From the NCBI GenBank assembly GCA_037130365.1, contig JBAXTE010000016.1, forward strand, positions 1 to 64,000: 64,000 bases of DNA. Reading direction: 5' to 3'. Positions 54,448-61,686 of the stretch are shown piece by piece. The stretch is from JBAXTE01 sp037130365. Its GTDB lineage: Bacteria; Bacteroidota; Bacteroidia; Bacteroidales; WCHB1-69. The position numbers and the translations under genes were made by a program. Each line of letters opens with the position of its first letter. Position 1 is the first letter of the stretch. Under the pieces are notes generated by a model, which worked only from the letters and a program-made list of their open reading frames with translations, was not told where the DNA came from and made no database searches.

Positions 54448-56553
54448 TCATTGATTGCAAATTAATCGCAAAAGTGATTCCTCTATTTTTTCACCTTTAG
54501 AAATACAGATATTCAGATTGATACATGCATTTTTTAAATCGTTTAATTTGTAATATGTTAGCCCTAGATTATAATAATACCAGGAATTTGTATTGTTTGT
54601 ACTAATTGCTTCTAAAAAATATGTTTTAGCCAATTCGTATTGTCCTAGAATAAAAAATGCAGTTCCGGCATTATAACTTTCAATATCTGAAAGCTCTTGA
54701 TTATTTTCTATTGTACTTCGAGCTCTCACTCCACGAATAGAATCGTTGGATAAACTGGAATTATCAATATGTAATTTTTCAAACACAAAAGCATTCCACT
54801 GCTCTAATTTCTTTTGATTAATACCCCGTTGTACTTCTTTTAAATATCTTTCATGAACAGCTTCGAGTTCCTTAACATTTGATTCATAAACGATTTCCAT
54901 TGCATTTACCGTCTTTTGACATTTGCTTAGCTCATCATTTAATTTAAGCCTCTGAATTTCTATTAAATCAAAATAAATATTGATAAAGTAATTTGTGTAA
55001 GATTGCTCTTGAAGATAGTAATAAGATTCATCCAAATCAATTATTGAGGCTGTGATATAAGAAATTGAGTCGTTAAATTTGTTAATATCTAAGAAGAGTT
55101 GTCCCTTTAAATCAAAAAGGTTATATGGAACTGATGAGTGATCATCATTTTTAAATTTATTAGAATTAAGAGAAAAATTATATTTTTTATTAAGCGACTT
55201 AACTGTGATTCTTGACGAAGCCGACCATGTTTGTTTTTTTACAATAAATAAACTGTTATCATTCGAATTCAAATCACTATAACTTAACAATACACCATTT
55301 TTGGCGAAGAAATCAACATAGTTTTTTTTCTTTTCACTTAATTGTATTGCATCATTATGGTCCCAAAACCATTGGTTATAGGGAAATGAAAGAATTTTGT
55401 CATAATCAGCATAAGCGTTGTTGTATGAAAATTTTGGTTCAAAAAATAACTCTTCTTTATCAAATAAATATATAATACCATTTGAACTTATATTTTTACT
55501 CGAAAGGTCATCGGTATATTTAAAACAATAATTAATTTGAATATAATCTAATTTAGAAATTGAACTATCGTTGGCAAAAGTGTATATTAGCGAAAGCGAA
55601 ATAGAGTCAATTTTATGCGATGGTTTAATAGTTGAAAATGGTTGATATGAAAGAGTTTTATCGTTTGCATTTTTAATCAATTTGATTTTAAGCAAGTTGA
55701 AATTACTATTATCAATCCATATTTCACCAGAAAAGAGCGATGCAGGTTCAATTTTGCGTGTAAACTCGATATGATAAATATTTTTTGATGAACCACTTAT
55801 TGACAATAGCTTTAAGGAGTATGCTTTCTTAAGCATTTTGAGCGACATCTGCAAAGGATTCATATTCAGGTATTGTTGAGAGTCTGAATATTTTGAAACA
55901 TTATCGAATAGATTATAGGAAGTTATTATTTCTGAAGTACTTAAACTAACAAAATAAGAATTACTGAACGGAGCTAATCCAATTTTTCCATTTTTCAGTT
56001 TCAAATTTTTAATAATATTGTTTTTTATTTCTGCATTGTAGTAGCACTCAATAACTTCAACCGGCGAATCACTCGATTCAGTTTCTAACGAAAAGTATGC
56101 TTTACTGTTAAAAGAAGGTGTTTTTCTTGTTTTTTCGCTGCATTTATTAATTAATTGATATAAGTAGTCTTTGTATTCAATAATCGTGAATTCACTTAAT
56201 TCAAATAACTCTGGTTGCATATATATTTTAATTTTTTCTTTAAAAAAAGAAGATGCTATAGTTTTTGATTGATAGCCTAAATAAGAAATAATTAAGGTGT
56301 CTTTCTCAATATTCGCTTCGATTTCAAACAACCCATCTTCGTTGGTAATGGCTCCTTTTACTGTCCCTTTAATTTGAATAGAGCAATAAGGCATTGGTTT
56401 TGAACTTGTTCCATCTAAAACAACCCCTTCTATTTTAGATTGACCAAAAACTTTACTTCCAAAAAGAAGCATACAGACTAATCCTAGACATATTATTACT
56501 GGGGAAAAATTAAGAATTAGATTTAGCTGTACACTTCTATATTTCACATTCAT
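54448..56553 (-). CDS. Carboxypeptidase-regulatory-like / TPR protein linked to an HlyD adaptor
   Basis: 701 residues. A hydrophobic signal (about 14-37, ending KVFGQ) is followed by a carboxypeptidase-regulatory-like beta domain (about 40-110, IEGVVLDGTSSKPMPYCSIQIKGTVKGAITNEDGLFEIE), as on TonB-dependent receptors but without a barrel. A long middle, about 130-450, has no family I can name apart from a loosely DUF5686-like stretch (FPYNQWFWDHND). A helical region and TPR-like repeats end it (about 635-690, SYNAGTAFFILGQYELAKTYFLEA). It begins 4 bp after the HlyD-like gene, where many exporters have a TolC gene. Role unknown; export-related by context. Confidence 0.75.
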   Translation of the reverse strand: MNVKYRSVQLNLILNFSPVIICLGLVCMLLFGSKVFGQSKIEGVVLDGTSSKPMPYCSIQIKGTVKGAITNEDGLFEIEANIEKDTLIISYLGYQSKTIASSFFKEKIKIYMQPELFELSEFTIIEYKDYLYQLINKCSEKTRKTPSFNSKAYFSLETESSDSPVEVIECYYNAEIKNNIIKNLKLKNGKIGLAPFSNSYFVSLSTSEIITSYNLFDNVSKYSDSQQYLNMNPLQMSLKMLKKAYSLKLLSISGSSKNIYHIEFTRKIEPASLFSGEIWIDNSNFNLLKIKLIKNANDKTLSYQPFSTIKPSHKIDSISLSLIYTFANDSSISKLDYIQINYCFKYTDDLSSKNISSNGIIYLFDKEELFFEPKFSYNNAYADYDKILSFPYNQWFWDHNDAIQLSEKKKNYVDFFAKNGVLLSYSDLNSNDNSLFIVKKQTWSASSRITVKSLNKKYNFSLNSNKFKNDDHSSVPYNLFDLKGQLFLDINKFNDSISYITASIIDLDESYYYLQEQSYTNYFINIYFDLIEIQRLKLNDELSKCQKTVNAMEIVYESNVKELEAVHERYLKEVQRGINQKKLEQWNAFVFEKLHIDNSSLSNDSIRGVRARSTIENNQELSDIESYNAGTAFFILGQYELAKTYFLEAISTNNTNSWYYYNLGLTYYKLNDLKNACINLNICISKGEKIEESLLRLICNQ

Positions 56554-56557
56554 TTCT

Positions 56558-57808
56558 TTATTTAAAAATCAATTTTTCTTTTTTACCAAATAGTTCATAC
56601 GATGATGTAATTACATTTTCACCGCGCTCTAAACCTTCTAAAACTTCATATTTTTGCGTATTTTGACGACCAATTTTAATTTTTCTTTTAGTCGCAAAAG
56701 TGCCTGAAGCATCTACTACATAAATCCAATTTCCACCAGTTTCCTGATAAAAACTACCTTTTGGCAACATTTCTGCCTGCGAAACCCCGCTGAATTTTAA
56801 TCGCATTGAAATGGTTTGTCCCCTTTTAATATCTTTTGGAGTTTCTTGTGTAAAAATTAAATCTGTTTCAAAGCTACCACCAGCAACTTTGGTATATATT
56901 TTCTTGATTACCAATGTATAATTTTTTCCCGAAACCTCAAGTTCCGACTCTTGATTTAAAAAAACACGTGAAATATAGCGTTCATCAATCTTTGCTCTCA
57001 TTTTAAAACCATTTAAAACATCAATTTGACCGATATTTTGTCCTTGTGATTTTGTTTCTCCAACTTCGCAATCAATCAATGATAATTGCCCACTTACAGG
57101 TGCTTTGATATAGAGGTTTTCAAGATTTTCTTTAAGCAATTCTAGGTTTTTACTCAGTCTATCTATTGAAGACTTAATTTGAACCACTTGATTTATGTAG
57201 TACAACGAATCGTGTTTTTGGGCTTTAATGGTTACCATCAATTGCTTGATTAGCAATTCATACTCTCTTTTTGCATCCTCATACTCCACTGTTGAAATCA
57301 CTTTATCTTTATACAATGACGATTTACGATCATAATCCTTTTTCGATTTGTCGATCTTATAATTTAAATCGATAAACTCTTTTTCTCGTTGGAATTTATT
57401 TTGCTCAATATTCAGTTTTGTGTTTTGCAAATTATTAATGATGTCATACATTTGAGTTTCACGTTGCATGTAATCCAATTCAAGGCTCGAATTAGAGAGT
57501 TTTAAAATAACATCTCCAGCATTAACAATTGCTCCATCTTCAACAAATATTTTCTCAATTCGTCCACCCTGAATTACATCTACAATAATTGATTTTATAG
57601 GCATTACAACGCCATCAATTGGAATAAATTCTTGAAATTCTCCTTTTTCAACTGTAGAAATAGTCACTTTGTTCTTATCTATATAAAACGTTGAATTGGT
57701 TCCTTTAAAGAATAGAAAAAAGAGAATAAATATCAGAACTAACCCTCCAAGCGAGAGTGCAATTATCTTTTTCAGAGTCCATTTTTTATGCTCAATTTTT
57801 TTATCCAT
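56558..57808 (-). CDS. HlyD/MacA-like periplasmic adaptor protein
   Basis: 416 residues from the ATG at 57808. The open frame reaches 57889, but the sigma-54 promoter at 57873-57888 overlaps that start, and MDKKIEHKKWTLKKIIALSLGGLVLIFILFF is the expected anchor. After the membrane helix (about 16-36) come a lipoyl half (VDVIQGGRIEKIFVEDGAIVNAGDVILKL), a long coiled-coil hairpin (about 110-245), the second lipoyl half (IKAPVSGQLSLIDCEVGETKSQGQNIGQI) and a beta-barrel. It joins an inner-membrane exporter to the outer membrane. Confidence 0.9.
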   Translation of the reverse strand: MDKKIEHKKWTLKKIIALSLGGLVLIFILFFLFFKGTNSTFYIDKNKVTISTVEKGEFQEFIPIDGVVMPIKSIIVDVIQGGRIEKIFVEDGAIVNAGDVILKLSNSSLELDYMQRETQMYDIINNLQNTKLNIEQNKFQREKEFIDLNYKIDKSKKDYDRKSSLYKDKVISTVEYEDAKREYELLIKQLMVTIKAQKHDSLYYINQVVQIKSSIDRLSKNLELLKENLENLYIKAPVSGQLSLIDCEVGETKSQGQNIGQIDVLNGFKMRAKIDERYISRVFLNQESELEVSGKNYTLVIKKIYTKVAGGSFETDLIFTQETPKDIKRGQTISMRLKFSGVSQAEMLPKGSFYQETGGNWIYVVDASGTFATKRKIKIGRQNTQKYEVLEGLERGENVITSSYELFGKKEKLIFK

Positions 57809-57872
57809 AAATTCAATATATCCAGAAATGTATAAATTATTGTCACTAATTGTCGACAAATGGCAAATAAAG

Positions 57873-57888
57873 GACAACCTTAATGCCA
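57873..57888 (-). promoter_or_regulatory. Sigma-54 promoter of the HlyD operon
   Basis: On the minus strand TGGCATTAAGGTTGTC: GG and the downstream G are 12 bases apart, as in TGGCAC-N5-TTGC. The -12 GC is GT here. The start would be about 50 nt before the ATG at 57808. Confidence 0.65.
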
Positions 57889-57900
57889 TTTATCCATTCG

Positions 57901-57922
57901 TCGTATAATCAGTAGTATACGA
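57901..57922. promoter_or_regulatory. Inverted repeat, possible activator site
   Basis: tcgtata and tatacga are separated by 8 nt. It lies between the sigma-54 site of the HlyD operon and the regulator's own promoter, about 15-30 bp upstream of the -24 element. A candidate binding site for the NtrC-type regulator. Confidence 0.45.
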
Positions 57923-57962
57923 ACACAAAATATATAAATCAGAACTAAAAGTGTAAAATTAT

Positions 57963-57994
57963 TTGACACACAGTTATAAATTGTTATACATTTG
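57963..57994 (+). promoter_or_regulatory. Promoter of the sigma-54 activator gene
   Basis: TTG (57963-57965), a 21-nt spacer, and TACATTTG (57987-57994) followed by C, a full match to the phylum consensus. The ATG at 58040 is 45 bp downstream. Confidence 0.75.
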
Positions 57995-58039
57995 CGAAAC
58001 AAATTACAGTTATAGAATTAACTTTGAAACTTATTTCAC

Positions 58040-59410
58040 ATGCAAAAAAAAGGCAAAATTCTTATCATTGACGATAACAAAGAGATTATTGAAGCGCTAA
58101 GATTTTTTTTGGAAGATGAATTCAATTCCGTCATGGCAATTAAGAACCCTAACCAGATTCAATCGACAATTAAAGCAGGAAACTACGATATTGTTTTGCT
58201 TGACATGAATTTTTCGGCAGGAGTAAACTCAGGAAATGAAGGATTGTTTTGGCTGAAAGAGATTTTGAAACTTGATCCATCGCTGATTGTAATATTGATT
58301 ACCGCTTATGGAGACGTGGAACTAGCCGTAAAAGCAATTAAGGAAGGAGCCATCGATTTTATTTTAAAGCCTTGGAATAATGATAAGTTAATGGCTACCA
58401 TAAAATCGGGATTAAAACTACGTGAGTCGAAGTTAGAAATTGAAAAATTAAAAATTGGACAACAGCATTTAACCTCGGAACTCGATCGTCAATATCCTGA
58501 TTTGATAAGCCATTGTGATGCAATGAAAAAGATTATCAACATCATAAACAAAGTTTCAAAAACAGATGCAAGTGTCTTAATTACTGGTGAAAACGGAACT
58601 GGAAAGGGGTTGGTTGCGAGGGAAATCCACAAACGCTCTATGCGATCGAAAGAGATTATGATAACCGTTGACATGGCTTCGTTAAACGAAAGTTTGTTCG
58701 AAAGTGAGCTTTTTGGTCACAAAAGAGGTTCGTTTACCGATGCAAAACAAGATCGTATTGGTCGGTTTGAATCAGCATCGTCAGGCACATTATTCTTAGA
58801 TGAAATTGGGAATTTATCGTTGATGATGCAAGCAAAAATTCTTTCGGTTTTGCAAGAACGAAGAATTACTCCTGTTGGCTCAAATAAAAGTATTCCAGTG
58901 GATATACGTTTGATTGCTGCTACCAATATGAACTTAGAGAAGATGGTTGAAGATGGCACTTTTCGAGAAGATCTTTTGTTTCGATTAAACACCATTCAAA
59001 TTGACCTTCCCCCGTTGCGCGAACGAGAAGAAGACATTGTAATGTTGGCAAAAAACTTTTTGAAAAAATTTGGCGAAAAATACATTCGTCCTTCATTATA
59101 TTTTGATGAAGATGCACTTACAACACTAAAAGAATATTCGTGGCCTGGAAATATTAGAGAACTAGAGCACACCATTGAAAAGGTGGTTATTTTATGTGAG
59201 AATGATAAAATCAGTACTTCTGATTTGCAATTAAAAAAGCAAGTAGATTTTAAATCAATGTTAGATTCTTCAAAAACGATGGATGATTTAGAAAAAAATG
59301 CTATCGTAAATGCGTTGCAGTTAAATCACGGGAATCTTAGTGATACAGCAAAAGCGTTGGGTATATCGAGACAAACTATTTACAATAAAATAAAAAAATA
59401 TGGTCTATAA
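58040..59410 (+). CDS. NtrC-family sigma-54 response regulator
   Basis: 456 residues. The receiver has DD (11-12), the phospho-acceptor D55 (LLDMNF) and K110 (LKPW). The AAA+ domain has Walker A GENGTGKG (183-190), the sigma-54 contact loop as GSFTDA (230-235, a variant of GAFTGA), and FLDEIGNLSL. The C-terminal Fis-type helix-turn-helix is NGNLSDTAKALGISRQTIYNKI-like (about 430-455). It activates sigma-54 promoters when phosphorylated by the kinase next door. Its stop overlaps the kinase start by 11 bp. The two matching sigma-54 sites lie in front of the two flanking export operons. Confidence 0.93.
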   Translation: MQKKGKILIIDDNKEIIEALRFFLEDEFNSVMAIKNPNQIQSTIKAGNYDIVLLDMNFSAGVNSGNEGLFWLKEILKLDPSLIVILITAYGDVELAVKAIKEGAIDFILKPWNNDKLMATIKSGLKLRESKLEIEKLKIGQQHLTSELDRQYPDLISHCDAMKKIINIINKVSKTDASVLITGENGTGKGLVAREIHKRSMRSKEIMITVDMASLNESLFESELFGHKRGSFTDAKQDRIGRFESASSGTLFLDEIGNLSLMMQAKILSVLQERRITPVGSNKSIPVDIRLIAATNMNLEKMVEDGTFREDLLFRLNTIQIDLPPLREREEDIVMLAKNFLKKFGEKYIRPSLYFDEDALTTLKEYSWPGNIRELEHTIEKVVILCENDKISTSDLQLKKQVDFKSMLDSSKTMDDLEKNAIVNALQLNHGNLSDTAKALGISRQTIYNKIKKYGL

Positions 59411-60755
59411 AAAATTTTATCTGATAATAATTCTCAGAATCATTATCATAAGTGCTTTGTCGTGTTTTTTCTTTTTTTCAATTGCAAACTCCTGGAGTTT
59501 TGTGTGGGCAATTATTGCTGGTTTTTTATTTTTATTTCAGGTTTTTGCCTTAATCGCTTACATCAATAAAATAAATCGAATGCTTGAGAATTTTTTCAAT
59601 TTTCAAATAGCAGGAGATCATACTGGGGTGTATTATAAATCGTGGAAAAAGGATGAATACAAGGAGTTAAACCGCTGTTTCGATTTAATAAACCAAAAGT
59701 TGAAAAAGGCAAAAATGGATTACGAAATTCAGAATAAATATTTTGAAACGGTTGTGGATCATATTGGAGTTGGATTAATATCATTCGCTCAAGATGGTAA
59801 TATTGAATTGTTTAACAATACAGCAAAGCAACTTTTTGGGATTAACATTGCCAAACATGTTGATAAATTAGACCATTGCAAAAAAGATTTTGGAGAGGAA
59901 CTTCTAAAAATGAAACCCTCTGAACCCAAAATATTCAACATCTTAGTAAATGGCGAACAGAAGCAGTTACTCGCGAAATTAAATATTTTTAAAACTAATA
60001 ATTCTAATTTATCGTTGATCTCATTTCAGAATATTAAAAGTGAACTGGAACAAAAAGAGATTGAATCGTGGCAAAAATTGATTCGTGTGTTAACTCATGA
60101 AATTATGAATTCCATTTCGCCAATTACCTCACTAACCAATAGTTTAATCCGAATTTATAAACAGAAAGAAGGAGTAGAAACCAATGTTCTCGAAAAAATC
60201 AATCCTGCCATCATCGAAAAAACGGTAAAAGGACTTGAAATAATAGAAGAGAGAGGTAATGGATTGATGCATTTTGTGGACAATTATCGAAGCTTAACAT
60301 TGTTACCAAAACCAGAGTTTCAGAAACTTGTTGTGCTTGATTTATTTATAAAAATGGAACAACTTTTCGAACCCGCTTTTACAACCAAAAACATAAAAAC
60401 AGCTATCAAATGCGATGATAAAATACAAATTAATGCAGATTCAAAATTGATGGAACAAATGTTTATTAACTTAATTCAAAACGCAGTAGATTCACTTGAA
60501 AACGTTGTCGATTCGACTATTCATCTTACTGCTTATCGGGTTGATGAGCAGGTTGTATTAGAAGTTTCAGACAATGGTAAAGGAATTCCAACAGAAAATA
60601 TTGAGAATATATTTGTCCCGTTTTTTACCACTAAAGAGAAAGGTTCTGGAATTGGATTGAGCCTCTCACGCCAAATTATGATTTTGCATCAAGGAACAAT
60701 TTCAGTAAAAACATCTTCGATAGATACCACTTTTGTTTTGAAATTTCGGAATTGA
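59400..60755 (+). CDS. Sensor histidine kinase, NtrB-like
   Basis: 451 residues. Two membrane helices (about 5-30 and 33-55) are joined by a very short loop, so there is no periplasmic sensor domain. A PAS-like region follows (about 120-205, YFETVVDHIGVGLISFAQDGNIELFNNTA). The phosphorylated His is H233 in LTHEIMNSISPI. The ATPase part has MFINLIQNAVDSLE (N-box), VSDNGKGIP and FVPFFTTKEKGSGIGLSLSRQI. Without an external sensor it probably reads a membrane or internal cue. It is the partner of the overlapping regulator. Confidence 0.92.
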   Translation: MVYKKFYLIIILRIIIISALSCFFFFSIANSWSFVWAIIAGFLFLFQVFALIAYINKINRMLENFFNFQIAGDHTGVYYKSWKKDEYKELNRCFDLINQKLKKAKMDYEIQNKYFETVVDHIGVGLISFAQDGNIELFNNTAKQLFGINIAKHVDKLDHCKKDFGEELLKMKPSEPKIFNILVNGEQKQLLAKLNIFKTNNSNLSLISFQNIKSELEQKEIESWQKLIRVLTHEIMNSISPITSLTNSLIRIYKQKEGVETNVLEKINPAIIEKTVKGLEIIEERGNGLMHFVDNYRSLTLLPKPEFQKLVVLDLFIKMEQLFEPAFTTKNIKTAIKCDDKIQINADSKLMEQMFINLIQNAVDSLENVVDSTIHLTAYRVDEQVVLEVSDNGKGIPTENIENIFVPFFTTKEKGSGIGLSLSRQIMILHQGTISVKTSSIDTTFVLKFRN

Positions 60756-60831
60756 TTGTTTCTTTCTTAATTTACAATAGTGTATAAATAATTGACACTT
60801 TTTGATATCTTATTAAAAACATATTTTATAA

Positions 60832-60858
60832 CACATTAATAATGTGCATTATGCACAT
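60832..60858. promoter_or_regulatory. Two overlapping palindromes upstream of the ABC operon
   Basis: cacatt-aat-aatgtg (60832-60846) overlaps atgtgcat-t-atgcacat (60842-60858), each perfect. They end two bases before the -24 element. Candidate activator or repressor site; the closeness to -24 would suit repression or an unusual activator position. Confidence 0.6.
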
Positions 60859-60860
60859 AG

Positions 60861-60875
60861 TGGCACATTCCTTGA
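60861..60875 (+). promoter_or_regulatory. Sigma-54 promoter of the ABC export operon
   Basis: TGGCACATTCCTTGA: TGGCAC at -24 and TTGA at -12, with the key GG and G 12 bases apart. Only the final C of TTGC differs. The ATPase ATG at 60913 is about 26 bp after the expected start. Confidence 0.75.
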
Positions 60876-60912
60876 ATATTGTTGACGAAAATATTTTAAC
60901 ACATGAATAATT

Positions 60913-61590
60913 ATGATAAAACTTAATAATCTTACCAAAATATTCAGAACCGATGAAGTAGAAACTACGGCCTTGAATAAGATAAGTTTTGAAATTAAAG
61001 AGGGTGAATTTGTAGTAATTATGGGACCTTCGGGTTGTGGAAAATCAACTTTACTAAATATTCTTGGAATGTTGGATAATCCAACCGAAGGAGAGTACTT
61101 CTTTAAAGATCAGGAAATTTCGAAATTTAACGAACAAAAGAAAGCATTCTTAAGAAAGAGCAACATTGGGTTTGTGTTTCAGAGTTTTAACCTAATTGAT
61201 GAATTAACCGTTTTCGAAAATGTAGAACTTCCACTCATTTATTTAGGAATTTCGGCAAAAGACCGGAAACAAAAAGTAGATGAAGTATTGGAACAAATGA
61301 ATATGTTACATCGAAAAAAACATTACCCAGTTCAACTTTCGGGAGGACAACAACAGCGTGTAGCCATATCGAGAGCCATTGTTGCCAATCCATCCATGAT
61401 TTTAGCCGATGAACCAACTGGAAATCTTGATTCTGCCAATGGAGAAGACGTGATGAACCTTTTGTGTGAATTGAATAAAAAAGGTACAACTATAATCATG
61501 GTAACACACTCTCAGCGTGATGCAGAATATGGTCGAAGAATCATTCAATTGCTCGACGGACATTTGTTAACGGAAAATGTCAAAGGTTGA
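60913..61590 (+). CDS. ABC transporter ATPase, LolD/MacB type
   Basis: 225 residues. GPSGCGKST (Walker A), VFQSFNLIDELTVFENVELPL (Q-loop), LSGGQQQRVAISRAI (signature) and LADEPTGNLDS (Walker B) are typical of the LolD/MacB/FtsE group, as is VTHSQRDAEYGRRII. It powers the FtsX-type permease that follows. It is separate from the NatA-like ATPase at 49347. Confidence 0.95.
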   Translation: MIKLNNLTKIFRTDEVETTALNKISFEIKEGEFVVIMGPSGCGKSTLLNILGMLDNPTEGEYFFKDQEISKFNEQKKAFLRKSNIGFVFQSFNLIDELTVFENVELPLIYLGISAKDRKQKVDEVLEQMNMLHRKKHYPVQLSGGQQQRVAISRAIVANPSMILADEPTGNLDSANGEDVMNLLCELNKKGTTIIMVTHSQRDAEYGRRIIQLLDGHLLTENVKG

Positions 61591-61599
61591 GTTTTATTC

Positions 61600-61645
61600 A
61601 AAACCAGCTTCCGATAACTGACGGTCGGTATTAAGCTGGTTTTTT
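61600..61645 (+). terminator. Hairpin between the ABC ATPase and permease genes
   Basis: aaaaccagctt / aagctggtttt pair, with inner ccga / tcgg, and T residues follow. It looks like a terminator inside the operon; it may make the permease less abundant than the ATPase. Confidence 0.75.
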
Positions 61646-61686
61646 ATATTGCATAAATTGGCTTAAAAAAATAAAAATCATTTTAT

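Noticed and set aside
57809..57889. Upstream start of the HlyD-like protein
   Set aside because: The frame there overlaps the sigma-54 promoter and the added residues do not resemble adaptor N-termini.
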